Assembly: GCF_013114545.1 (NCBI RefSeq)
Contig: NZ_VTXI01000006.1
Coordinates: 1-64,000, forward strand
Direction of reading: 5' to 3'
Origin: Vibrio sp. RE86
Lineage (GTDB): Bacteria; Pseudomonadota; Gammaproteobacteria; Enterobacterales; Vibrionaceae
Length of the DNA: 64,000 nt
Shown: one piece after another, positions 7,940 to 16,298 of the stretch
Numbering within the stretch: position 1 is the stretch's first letter
How the letters are laid out: the number at the start of each line of letters is the position of its first letter
The notes under the pieces: generated by a model
The model's input: only the letters and a program-made list of their open reading frames with translations
Database searches by the model: none
What the model was told of the DNA's origin: nothing
Translations under genes and position numbers: made by a program

Positions 7940-9013
7940 ATGAACCAATCGCACAACCCATTAGGTACAGACGGCTTCGAGTTTGTTGAATACACCGCAG
8001 CGAATGAAAAAGGTATAGAAGAACTGAAAACATTGTTTCGTTCTCTAGGGTTTGCTGAAGTAGCAAAACATCGTTCGAAGGAAGCTTGGCTTTACCGCCA
8101 AGGCGAGGTGAATTTTATTGTCAATGCTCAACCACACAGTCAAGCACACGCTTTTGCGAAGATTCATGGCCCTTCAGTCTGTGGTATGGCTTTTCGTGTT
8201 GCTGACTCTGCTATGGCGATGAAACAAGCGTTAAGCAATGGTGGAAAGGAATACATCACCGAAATTGGCCCAATGGAGTTAAGCATTCCAGCGATTTACG
8301 GCATTGGGGAAAGTTTACTTTATTTCGTCGATCGCTATCAGGATGGCAGCATCTACGAAGTGGATTTTCGTTTTTACGAGGACGCAGAAGAGCGTTTGAA
8401 AAAGATGGACGTTGGCTTGTACGAAATCGATCACCTTACTCATAATGTTAAGCAGGGCAACATGGATCTTTGGTCTGGCTTCTATGAGCGTATCGGTAAC
8501 TTCAGAGAGATCCGCTATTTCGACATCGAAGGCAAACTGACCGGTCTGGTGAGTCGAGCTATGACGGCACCATGTGGAAAAATCCGAATTCCTATCAATG
8601 AGTCCTCAGACGACAAGTCTCAAATCGAAGAGTTTATTCGTGAATACAATGGGGAAGGGATTCAACATATCGCATTGACGACCGATGACATCTACCAAAC
8701 TGTAGAGACGCTCAGATCTCGCGGTATGGACTTCATGCCAACGCCTGATACGTATTACGAAAAAGTGAATGATCGCGTTGAAGGCCACAAAGAGGATATT
8801 TCAAGACTGCGTGATTTGAGAATCTTGATTGATGGCGCACCAACGAAAGATGGCATCTTACTGCAGATCTTTACCCAAACCGTGATTGGCCCTGTTTTCT
8901 TTGAAATTATTCAGCGCAAAGGTAATGAAGGTTTCGGCGAGGGTAATTTTAAAGCGCTATTTGAGTCGATAGAAGAAGATCAGATTCGCCGCGGGGTGCT
9001 AGACGATGCATAA
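7940..9013 (+). CDS. hpd: 4-hydroxyphenylpyruvate dioxygenase
   Basis: A 357-residue non-heme iron enzyme that converts 4-hydroxyphenylpyruvate to homogentisate, the first committed step of tyrosine breakdown after transamination. Two vicinal-oxygen-chelate domains are present; the iron ligands are seen as DHLTHNV (His), GIQHIALTTDDI (His) and FFEIIQRKG (Glu), with the C-terminal GNFKALFESIE typical of the family. I placed the start at ATG 7940, seven bases after AGAGGGA; an open frame runs back to 7802, but those residues do not resemble the family and the resulting length would be too long. First gene of a four-gene operon; its end overlaps hmgA by 8 bases. Confidence 0.96.
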   Translation: MNQSHNPLGTDGFEFVEYTAANEKGIEELKTLFRSLGFAEVAKHRSKEAWLYRQGEVNFIVNAQPHSQAHAFAKIHGPSVCGMAFRVADSAMAMKQALSNGGKEYITEIGPMELSIPAIYGIGESLLYFVDRYQDGSIYEVDFRFYEDAEERLKKMDVGLYEIDHLTHNVKQGNMDLWSGFYERIGNFREIRYFDIEGKLTGLVSRAMTAPCGKIRIPINESSDDKSQIEEFIREYNGEGIQHIALTTDDIYQTVETLRSRGMDFMPTPDTYYEKVNDRVEGHKEDISRLRDLRILIDGAPTKDGILLQIFTQTVIGPVFFEIIQRKGNEGFGEGNFKALFESIEEDQIRRGVLDDA

Positions 9014-10139
9014 ATGGATCACATTCCCTCACCGGGAGGGAGTGTGCTCCAAGCAAGCACACGCCGATTTTCCCGAAGAGGCGATTTATGAGCGAGAAGC
9101 TGGGCGCAGCGGATTTTTTGGCCCCGCATCGCATTTTCATCATCAACACGCACCTACAGGCTGGAGTGAATGGGAAGGGGACTTAAAACCTCGCGCCTTT
9201 AATTTCAACTTGGTTGAAGAGTCTAGCCAGCATTCACCTTGGAACGTTCCGCCTCTCTTGCACAATGCGAATTGTAAGATCCGTGTATGGAAACTCAGCG
9301 ATGCTATGAGTCACCTAGTTAGAAACTCTGATGGTGACGAGCTTTTATTTATCCACCAAGGTAGCGCAGGTCTCTATTGTGATTATGGTCACCTAGAAGT
9401 GTCAGAAGGTGACTATGTGATGATCCCTCGCTCGACTAACTGGCGGCTAGAGCCCAACGAACCGATGTTTGTTCTCATGGTTGAAAATACAGATGCTGCT
9501 TACACTCTTCCAGAAAAAGGAATGGTGGGTAATCATGCTGTGTTTGATCCTGCTGTGCTAGATGTACCGGCAATTGATGACGCATTTAAAGCGCAATATT
9601 CTGAGCAAACGACACAAGTCCATATCAAACGTCACGATCAAGTGAGTGTTGTGACATACCCGTTTAATCCACTTGATGCGATTGGTTGGCATGGCGACTT
9701 GTCGGTCGTTAGAGTGAACTGGCGTGACATTCGGCCTTTGATGTCTCACCGTTATCATCTTCCGCCATCGGCTCATACTACCTTTGTTGGCCAAGGGTTT
9801 GTGATATGTACTTTTGTTCCAAGACCTATCGAAAGTGACCCAGGTGCGCTCAAAGTGCCTTTTTATCATAACAATGATGACTATGACGAAGTGCTGTTTT
9901 ACCACGCTGGTGACTTTTTTAGCCGTGACAATATTGAAGCGGGTATGGTGACTTTTCATCCGGCGGGATTTACTCATGGCCCTCATCCTAAAGCGTTCAA
10001 AGCGGGTCAAGCACACAAGAAAAAGTTCACCGATGAAGTTGCCGTAATGATTGATACAAGGCACGCACTGCAATTTAGTGATGTGGCACAAAGCGTCGAA
10101 AATAAACAGTACGTATACAGTTGGAAAGAGAATATCTAA
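9006..10139 (+). CDS. hmgA: Homogentisate 1,2-dioxygenase
   Basis: A 377-residue cupin-fold iron dioxygenase that opens the aromatic ring of homogentisate to maleylacetoacetate. Visible family marks are the N-terminal MHKWITFP, the central WKLSDAMSHLVRNSDGDELL, and the C-terminal FTHGPHPKAFKAG that carries iron-site residues. It starts inside the end of hpd (8-base overlap), implying translational coupling. The length matches the shorter bacterial form rather than the 430-residue form. Loss of this enzyme in Vibrio leads to pyomelanin from oxidised homogentisate (established knowledge); here the gene is intact. Confidence 0.95.
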   Translation: MHKWITFPHREGVCSKQAHADFPEEAIYEREAGRSGFFGPASHFHHQHAPTGWSEWEGDLKPRAFNFNLVEESSQHSPWNVPPLLHNANCKIRVWKLSDAMSHLVRNSDGDELLFIHQGSAGLYCDYGHLEVSEGDYVMIPRSTNWRLEPNEPMFVLMVENTDAAYTLPEKGMVGNHAVFDPAVLDVPAIDDAFKAQYSEQTTQVHIKRHDQVSVVTYPFNPLDAIGWHGDLSVVRVNWRDIRPLMSHRYHLPPSAHTTFVGQGFVICTFVPRPIESDPGALKVPFYHNNDDYDEVLFYHAGDFFSRDNIEAGMVTFHPAGFTHGPHPKAFKAGQAHKKKFTDEVAVMIDTRHALQFSDVAQSVENKQYVYSWKENI

Positions 10140-10149
10140 GGGATTTAGT

Positions 10150-11163
10150 ATGAAGTTAGCCACCCTAAAAAACAGCAGCCGAGACGGACTGTTGGTTGTA
10201 GTAAGCAAAGATTTACAAAAGTGCGTTGCTGTTCCTGATATTGCGGAAACACTACAGTACGCCTTGGATCATTGGGAGAGGGTCGAACCTCAGCTGAAAG
10301 AGATGTATGTCGCGTTAAACAATGGTGAGTTGGCTCAAGAGCTGCCATTTGAGCAGAGCCAGTGTGAATCTCCACTACCTCGTGCATTTCAGTGGGCAGA
10401 TGGTTCAGCCTATGTTAACCATGTAGAACTGGTGAGAAAAGCGCGTGGAGCCGAAATGCCGCCGAGTTTTTGGACCGATCCTTTGATGTACCAAGGTGGA
10501 TCTGATGCGTTTATTGGCCCCTACGATGACATACCTGTTGGCAGTGAAGAGTGGGGGATCGATTTTGAAGGAGAAGTGGCGGTGATTACTGGGGATGTGT
10601 CAATGGGCGTCGCACCAGAGCAAGCACAGTCGGCAATCAAGTTAGTGATGTTAGTCAATGATGTATCACTTCGTGGCCTAATACCCAATGAGCTCGCGAA
10701 AGGCTTTGGCTTTTTCCAATCTAAGCCTTCTTCAGTTTTCTCGCCTGTCGCGGTGACACCAGATGAACTTGAAGACGCATGGGATGGCGGCAAAGTGAGT
10801 CTACCACTGCTAAGTCACTATAACGAAGAACCATTCGGCTGTCCTAATGCTGGGGTAGACATGACTTTCGATTTCACAGAGCTTATTGCACATGCGGCGA
10901 AAAGTAGGCCTTTATCTGCAGGGGCGATCATTGGCTCAGGTACCGTTTCTAATAAGCAGGGTACTGATTTTGGCACGGCAATTTCAGAAGGCGGTGTCGG
11001 TTATTCGTGCATTGCAGAAGTACGCATGATTGAAACGATTAGAGATGGTGCGCCCACGACCAGTTTTATGAAGTTTGGTGATCGAATAAAGATTGAAATG
11101 CTTGATAATCAGGGCAGTTCAATTTTTGGTGCCATCGACCAGCAAGTGGTGAAATATGAGTGA
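10150..11163 (+). CDS. fahA: Fumarylacetoacetate hydrolase family protein
   Basis: A 337-residue protein that should hydrolyse fumarylacetoacetate to fumarate and acetoacetate, the last step of the pathway. The FAH fold signature is seen as IDFEGEVAVITGDVSMG (metal-binding Asp/Glu region), LVNDVSLRGLIPNE and GSGTVSNKQGTDFG. The start is ATG 10150 with AAGGGA upstream, ten bases after the hmgA stop; the open frame extends back to 10051 inside hmgA but without a binding site. The gene overlaps the maiA start by 8 bases. Confidence 0.93.
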   Translation: MKLATLKNSSRDGLLVVVSKDLQKCVAVPDIAETLQYALDHWERVEPQLKEMYVALNNGELAQELPFEQSQCESPLPRAFQWADGSAYVNHVELVRKARGAEMPPSFWTDPLMYQGGSDAFIGPYDDIPVGSEEWGIDFEGEVAVITGDVSMGVAPEQAQSAIKLVMLVNDVSLRGLIPNELAKGFGFFQSKPSSVFSPVAVTPDELEDAWDGGKVSLPLLSHYNEEPFGCPNAGVDMTFDFTELIAHAAKSRPLSAGAIIGSGTVSNKQGTDFGTAISEGGVGYSCIAEVRMIETIRDGAPTTSFMKFGDRIKIEMLDNQGSSIFGAIDQQVVKYE

Positions 11164-11815
11164 TCGGATTCTCTATGGTTACTGGCGTTCATCCGCCGCC
11201 TATCGAGTCAGAATTGCCCTCAATTTAAAAGGGCTAGATTACCAACAACGTTCAGTTCATTTGCTAAAAAACGGTGGTGAGCAACATAAAGAAGACTTTG
11301 CAAATCTTAACCCCAATGAGCTGATACCAGTTCTGGTGGATGGTGAGTTTGTTTTGAATCAGTCGTTGGCCATTATGGACTATTTAGACGAACAGTACCC
11401 AGACATATTGCTCACTCCGAAAGAGTTGGAGAGGCGTTATCTAGTCAAAGCGATGGCTCAAGATATTGCAATTGATATCCACCCATTGAACAATTTGCGA
11501 GTGCTGCAGTTTCTGAGCAATGACATTGGTATTGATGAATCAGACAAGCTTCGTTGGTATAAACATTGGATAGAAAAAGGATTTGGCGCTTTAGAGAAAC
11601 GCTTGAGTCTTACCAAAGGCCGTTACTGTGTTGGGGATGAAGTCTCGCTGGTGGATGTTTGCTTGGTACCACAGGTTTACAATGCGCATCGATTTAACAT
11701 CGATATGTCTCTTTTCCCGAATATTAATTGTGTGACGGTGTCACTTAATGAGTTGAAGGCGTTTCAGCAAGCTTTGCCTGAGGCTCAACCCGATGCGGAT
11801 GTAATTTCGCAGTAG
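11156..11815 (+). CDS. maiA: Maleylacetoacetate isomerase (zeta-class GST)
   Basis: A 219-residue glutathione S-transferase-fold enzyme that isomerises maleylacetoacetate to fumarylacetoacetate. The zeta-class signature SSAAYRVRIALNLKGL lies at residues 12-27 and the thioredoxin-like domain runs to about residue 80 (NQSLAIMDYLDEQYP). The C-terminal helical domain contains VSLVDVCLVPQVYNAHRF. It overlaps fahA by 8 bases and is the last gene of hpd-hmgA-fahA-maiA. Its last 71 bases overlap, on the opposite strand, the end of the diguanylate cyclase gene. Confidence 0.95.
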   Translation: MSDRILYGYWRSSAAYRVRIALNLKGLDYQQRSVHLLKNGGEQHKEDFANLNPNELIPVLVDGEFVLNQSLAIMDYLDEQYPDILLTPKELERRYLVKAMAQDIAIDIHPLNNLRVLQFLSNDIGIDESDKLRWYKHWIEKGFGALEKRLSLTKGRYCVGDEVSLVDVCLVPQVYNAHRFNIDMSLFPNINCVTVSLNELKAFQQALPEAQPDADVISQ

Positions 11816-12947
11816 CGACAATGTTTCTACCGCCTTCTTTGGCTCGATAAAGTGCCTGATCGGACTGCTCGATCAGGTCCTTTATATTATCTCCCTTCAC
11901 AGGCTCAGTCATCGCGACACCTACGCTAACCGTGACAACATCAGAACAAGAAGAGTATCGATGAGCCAGTCGACTATTCTCAACTTCGAAGCGAATATCT
12001 TCTGCTATATCAATGGCGCTGATAAGGTCTGTGTTAGGTAGGACTGCCGCGAATTCTTCTCCACCCACTCGAGCAAAAAAACACGTAGGGCTAGGCAGTT
12101 CAATGAGGCTTAAAGTGTTGGCGACTGTTTGTATCGCTCGATCGCCTGAGACGTGCCCATAGTTATCGTTGTATGCCTTGAAATGGTCAATGTCGAATAA
12201 AATGATACAAACGTTTTGGTTGAGTTCTATGGCTTGGGACCATATCTGCTCAATGTACTGATTAAAGTAAGTGCGGTTCTTCAATCCTGTCAAAGCATCT
12301 TGCTCTGCAAGGAGGGTGATTTCTTTATTGGCTTTACTAAGCTCGGCGATAAGCTGCTCTTTTTCAATCGCGTCTGAGATTCTATCAATTGAACGTTTGT
12401 GGAGAATTTTTGAATATAGGCTGACGTAGATGATCCCCGCAGTGGTAATGACAAAAACTTCGAAGTGCAGGTTTAACACGAAGAAAAAATAGAGAGACAG
12501 TGGTGCCATTAACGACCAGAAATAGGTCTGTAGTGAAGCGATCGAATTGATATGGAAAATAGTGCCCGCATAAGCAAGTGCCGTCACCCAAATTGTGGTG
12601 GAGAGCAGGTTAGCTTGAGCATCGATTTGAATAAACCAAATCGAGCCTAAAGACCAAACAAAGCCTAATAATGAACGCGTAGACAGAAGGCAAAACCAGT
12701 TAAATTTTGTCATGCAACGACTGATAATGTTGGGCTTGAGAGCCTTATCGAGTACGAATCGAATTGCGATAACACTAGGGAACAAAACACACCAAGCAAT
12801 GAGCTGCGTTGTTGTACCGTATAGAGAGAAAGAGATAGTAATAACAAGTGCGGCAAGTGCGCAATGAATGAGGGCAACCAATGGGAAGGCTTCAATCATC
12901 TCGAGGTGCTTCCGGCGAAATACCTCATTTGATAAGTTAAAATCCAT
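11745..12947 (-). CDS. Membrane diguanylate cyclase (GGDEF domain)
   Basis: A 400-residue protein with about six N-terminal transmembrane helices (residues 20-190), a short coiled-coil linker (EKEQLIAELSKANKEITLL) and a C-terminal GGDEF domain with the active-site motif GGEEF (RVGGEEFAAVLP). The supporting signatures DALTGLKNR and FDIDHFKAYNDNYGH are intact, so cyclase activity is likely. I see no RxxD inhibitory site in the usual position. The last 23 codons run into the opposite strand of maiA. The membrane sensor domain does not match a class I can name with certainty. Confidence 0.92.
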   Translation of the reverse strand: MDFNLSNEVFRRKHLEMIEAFPLVALIHCALAALVITISFSLYGTTTQLIAWCVLFPSVIAIRFVLDKALKPNIISRCMTKFNWFCLLSTRSLLGFVWSLGSIWFIQIDAQANLLSTTIWVTALAYAGTIFHINSIASLQTYFWSLMAPLSLYFFFVLNLHFEVFVITTAGIIYVSLYSKILHKRSIDRISDAIEKEQLIAELSKANKEITLLAEQDALTGLKNRTYFNQYIEQIWSQAIELNQNVCIILFDIDHFKAYNDNYGHVSGDRAIQTVANTLSLIELPSPTCFFARVGGEEFAAVLPNTDLISAIDIAEDIRFEVENSRLAHRYSSCSDVVTVSVGVAMTEPVKGDNIKDLIEQSDQALYRAKEGGRNIVATAKLHPHRVEPQAKLAETPSTH

Positions 12948-13045
12948 TTTATAGATCGTCGTTCCATAAATTATTAGGGAAATTAACGTAATTGCTCTAG
13001 TTTGTAAATAGGTGGTAGAAGTAATTGTTTCACAAATGTTGGAAT

Positions 13046-13070
13046 TAAAAAGGCTGCCTAATGGCAGCCT
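13046..13070 (-). terminator. Terminator after the CxxC small protein
   Basis: AGGCTGCC, loop TAAT, GGCAGCCT, followed on the minus strand by TTTTT. Confidence 0.88.
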
Positions 13071-13096
13071 CTATTCTTCCTTGGAGAAACAAGCAG

Positions 13097-13282
13097 TTAG
13101 CGCATTTCGTTTGGCTGGCGCTCTCTTTGTTGTAGCTCGGCAATGTTGAATTGGCGCACATCCAGTGTCGCTAGGTCATTGCATTCTTTACATGAGTGAT
13201 GGCACATTCCATCAATATACTCATGTTTTGTTAGCATACTTGGCTTTTTACACCAGTCGCAGATACCTTCGATAGTAAACAT
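13097..13282 (-). CDS. Small Zn-finger-like protein (61 aa)
   Basis: A 61-residue protein with cysteines arranged as CDWCKK (C8, C11) and CHHSCKEC (C27, C31, C34), a pattern that suggests a small zinc-binding fold. No membrane segment or signal. The gene has its own terminator. I do not recognise the family; Vibrio genomes commonly carry short cysteine-rich proteins of this sort. Function unknown. Confidence 0.75.
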   Translation of the reverse strand: MFTIEGICDWCKKPSMLTKHEYIDGMCHHSCKECNDLATLDVRQFNIAELQQRERQPNEMR

Positions 13283-13451
13283 AGATTTCTCCCCACCTTG
13301 TTTATCAGGTGTTATTTTCGCGGCGGATTATGACATATTGAGCAGATGGTGGTTAAGCATTTGTTACTGTTAATGGGAGCGAGATCGATTGCGGAACCTT
13401 GAGTTTAGAAGGCTCTAGTATTTTCAAAAGAAACTGAATATCACTTTGTAA

Positions 13452-14492
13452 CTATTTGTTAACTTCTTTGATTATGATCTTTAAGGCTTGGTTTAAGCGC
13501 TTCATCTCATCATGGCTGCCTTTCAAGTCAGGATGGTAGATCTTGCATAACTGCTTGTATCTCACCTTGATCTGTTTTTCGTTTGGAATGGTCGTTGGCG
13601 TATAACCAAAAATTGCACAAGCGACCGTTAAAGGTTTTTCCTTTTCTGACTTGTTTGGCATTGAACTTTTTGTCGTCGGTTTAGGCGCAGCTTGAAGCTT
13701 CTTGATGTGTTTGTACATCGTCTCAAGTTGTCGTTTTTGCTGCTTTAGGGTTTGCTCTCTGCGTTTTAACTCTCGTTCTAGCTTTACGAGCTGTCGCTTC
13801 GAGTCGGAGTCCGCGCTGTTTTGAGAACTTCTAAGGGCTCGATTTGCCTTGAGTTGCCAGGCAATGATCACCATTGAAAGAACTAAAACAGCGAGAGCGC
13901 CATAAAGAGGGTAGTGCGTTGCACGCTGACTTTGCTCAATAGAGCGCGCCTTTGGGCTGAGCTCTATCTCATTGGAATTAAACGCGACTTCTAGCTGGTC
14001 TATGGTGGCGACTTGCTTTGCACGCTGCGCATTGAATTGTTGTTCTAAAATACGAGCGTACGCTTCTTCAGCTTCAGGGTCTTTTTGCGAGGCAGCTTGA
14101 TACCAAAGCTCAGCAAATTCTAGGTTGTCCGGTTTCTCAGACAGGCTCTCATAGAGTTGACCAAGTAACAGAGATGCTTGAGTGTTTCCTGCGTGCGCAG
14201 CCTTACTCAACCAGAAGATGGCGTGTTCATTGTCCGTTTTCGTTCCGAGACCTTTTATATACATCTTACCGAGTTGGACGGCGGCACTTTCGCTTCCTGA
14301 CGTGGCTGCTTGTTCAAACCAATACAGTGCCTCGGGGTAGGATTGTTCGATTTGATTGCCTTCAAAGTATCGATTGGCAAGTTCGACTTGTGCATGGGTA
14401 TTGTTGTTCTGGGCACTTTGAGTAAGCTCTTCAATAGATTGAGCGGATGCAATGGTGGAACTGAACAGAAAGAAAAGGAATAAAATGCGCAA
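13452..14492 (-). CDS. Sel1-repeat membrane protein with C-terminal J domain
   Basis: A 346-residue protein with an unusual order of parts: a signal peptide (to about residue 18, SSTIASAQ), Sel1/TPR-type repeats of about 36 residues (for example AQVELANRYFEGNQIEQSY and AAVQLGKMYIKGLGTKTDNE) to about residue 155, one transmembrane helix (about 194-213, PLYGALAVLVLSMVIIAWQL), a basic coiled coil (about 215-270), and a C-terminal J domain with the HPD motif (IYHPDLKG). The repeats would face the periplasm and the J domain the cytoplasm, where it could call DnaK. The start is TTG with GAGG upstream; no internal ATG precedes the signal peptide. Confidence 0.85.
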   Translation of the reverse strand: MRILFLFFLFSSTIASAQSIEELTQSAQNNNTHAQVELANRYFEGNQIEQSYPEALYWFEQAATSGSESAAVQLGKMYIKGLGTKTDNEHAIFWLSKAAHAGNTQASLLLGQLYESLSEKPDNLEFAELWYQAASQKDPEAEEAYARILEQQFNAQRAKQVATIDQLEVAFNSNEIELSPKARSIEQSQRATHYPLYGALAVLVLSMVIIAWQLKANRALRSSQNSADSDSKRQLVKLERELKRREQTLKQQKRQLETMYKHIKKLQAAPKPTTKSSMPNKSEKEKPLTVACAIFGYTPTTIPNEKQIKVRYKQLCKIYHPDLKGSHDEMKRLNQALKIIIKEVNK

Positions 14493-14594
14493 ATGAGCCT
14501 CAGTACTGATGCAAAACGAGCCAACTGTTTGATGAGTATATCAATGACTCATAAAAAATAGCTAATTTAGGGATAGGATTAAGCTGTTGAGCAA

Positions 14595-14619
14595 CAAAAA
14601 TGGCTTCCGAAGAAGCCAT
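14595..14619 (-). terminator. Terminator of the OmpA-family lipoprotein gene
   Basis: ATGGCTTC, loop CGAA, GAAGCCAT, followed on the minus strand by TTTTT; 30 bases past the stop of the lipoprotein gene. Confidence 0.85.
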
Positions 14620-14648
14620 GAATAAGAGTGTATTCGTCGAGCCTGAAC

Positions 14649-15317
14649 TTATTTTAGAGGCAGGATTTGAATTTCTACACGGCGGTTACATGCACGGCCT
14701 TGTGTAGTGTCGTTGCTGCAGAGTGGGTAACGTTCGCCGTTACCGCGTGCAATAGCACGGCCTGCTGCAACGCCTTGCGATACTAGGTAAGAGCGTACAG
14801 ACTCGGCGCGATTTTCAGACAGCACTTGGTTTGTTTTATCGCTGCCTGTGCTATCAGTGTGACCATCAATCACTAAGCTGGTGTCAGGGTATTCGACAAG
14901 AATACGCGCAACACCGCGAAGCGTATTATGAATGCTCGGGTCAAGTGCGTATGAGCTAGACTGGAAGCCAATTCCGTTTTCTAGGCGAAGAAGAAGCTGA
15001 TTTTCACCAACGCGCTCAACTTGAACGCCAGAATCAAGTAGTTCTTGGCGCAGAGCCGCTTCCTGCTGGTCGAAATAGTAGCCCACGCCACCACCGACAG
15101 CGGCGCCACCAGCAGCACCAATCAGTGCGTGTTGACGACGCTCTGTGGCATCATCACCAGTTGCTAAGCCAACAGCCGCGCCAGCAAGTGCACCGATAAG
15201 AGCGCCTTTAGCTGCTGAGTTTGTTTCAGTTTCACCTGTTGTTGCTGATTGACGTTGTGTCGCCTGACAACCGGTTAGAGCGATTGCAACTGCTAGTGCT
15301 AGTGTTACTTTTTTCAC
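14649..15317 (-). CDS. OmpA-family lipoprotein with glycine zipper (YiaD-like)
   Basis: A 222-residue outer-membrane lipoprotein. The signal peptide ends in the lipobox LTGC (C17). Residues about 35-85 are Gly/Ala-rich (GALIGALAGAAVGLATG, GAAGGAAVGGGVGYYFD), a glycine-zipper domain. The C-terminal OmpA-like domain (about 105-222) carries the peptidoglycan-binding pattern IDGHTDSTGSDKTNQVLSENRA. It should tie the outer membrane to peptidoglycan. Single gene with its own terminator. Confidence 0.92.
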   Translation of the reverse strand: MKKVTLALAVAIALTGCQATQRQSATTGETETNSAAKGALIGALAGAAVGLATGDDATERRQHALIGAAGGAAVGGGVGYYFDQQEAALRQELLDSGVQVERVGENQLLLRLENGIGFQSSSYALDPSIHNTLRGVARILVEYPDTSLVIDGHTDSTGSDKTNQVLSENRAESVRSYLVSQGVAAGRAIARGNGERYPLCSNDTTQGRACNRRVEIQILPLK

Positions 15318-15460
15318 GTTAACATCTCCGTGTAATACTGGTTATCGCCAGTCTGTTTACTGGCATATCGTGGATAAGAGAATTAACCTAATGACATTCC
15401 CTATGTCAATGAAAAAGTCATAAATAGAGCATTTGATACAGCACCTGATTATTGTTTGCT

Positions 15461-16144
15461 CTATCTGAGCATCTTGGGAGCTTGTGCGCCATTGATAGGG
15501 CGATTGACCGAAACGGTGCGTCCTTTTTTGAGTCCAACTTCGTAATCTTCAGTGAGATTCTTCATTGCCTCTCTAAGCTGCTGCTTAAAGGTTTCACGGT
15601 CAATGTTTTTGAACTCTTTGTCGATATAATCGTCGATCTTTTTTGCAGATTCGTCATCAGGGGTGATGATCGGTAGCTTTTCTAATGCTCCTTCCACCCA
15701 GCCAGATAGGAATGAGTTAACACGGCGTGTCACTTCAACAGTTGAGGTACCGCTACCAGAAAAGCTATTACGGAATTTACCGGTCTGTTCATTCATTTCT
15801 CGGTAGACGATGTCAAAGGCAAACGCAGCAAAAATAGCGCGATCCGCTTCACCGATAAATTCGACACGTTTAAGGCCTTTATGGTTGAGTAGAACCGCTT
15901 CAACACCAAATTTGGTATTAATGCCACGAATGATGCGCAGTAGGTTCGAACCCACATTCGCTGGCAGCAGGTGGGTAGATTGGGTCTTGCCCATTTTAAT
16001 GAACTCAATATCGTCTTTATCGAGGCCGTATTTCAGCATCAGACGATGAGCCATTTTAATCGCATTGGCTGCTTCGTTTACGTTGGCAGAGTTACCAAGC
16101 TCTAAACATTTTGCAATTTTCTTAAGGGCTTTCTTTTTATCCAT
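15461..16144 (-). CDS. DUF2786 domain protein
   Basis: A 227-residue soluble protein whose first 40 residues (KKALKKIAKCLELGNSANVN, then AHRLMLKYGLD) match the DUF2786 helix pair; the middle region contains FIGEADRAIFAAFAFDIVYREM. Members occur in both phages and chromosomes; function unknown. No other phage gene is nearby and the surroundings are housekeeping genes, so I see no sign of a prophage here. Confidence 0.82.
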   Translation of the reverse strand: MDKKKALKKIAKCLELGNSANVNEAANAIKMAHRLMLKYGLDKDDIEFIKMGKTQSTHLLPANVGSNLLRIIRGINTKFGVEAVLLNHKGLKRVEFIGEADRAIFAAFAFDIVYREMNEQTGKFRNSFSGSGTSTVEVTRRVNSFLSGWVEGALEKLPIITPDDESAKKIDDYIDKEFKNIDRETFKQQLREAMKNLTEDYEVGLKKGRTVSVNRPINGAQAPKMLR

Positions 16145-16248
16145 CTACCGCGTTAAAACTCACTAATTTAACAAAGTCGGATATTTTAACGTTTTATGAC
16201 AGAAAACGGAAATGACTTATTGTTATGAGGAACTAGGTCAATGGGTAT

Positions 16249-16275
16249 AAAAAGGCCGCCTTATTTTGGCGGCCT
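16249..16275 (-). terminator. Terminator of the DUF3334 gene
   Basis: AGGCCGCC, a seven-base loop, GGCGGCCT, followed on the minus strand by a T-run. Confidence 0.88.
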
Positions 16276-16298
16276 ACAGTGTTGTTTTGAAGCTCGAT

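Noticed and set aside
9558..10208. 216-codon antisense frame opposite hmgA/fahA
   Set aside because: Basic, non-protein-like composition; shadow of confidently identified genes.
15461..16144. DUF2786 gene as evidence of a prophage
   Set aside because: No integrase, att repeats or structural phage genes nearby; composition like its neighbours.
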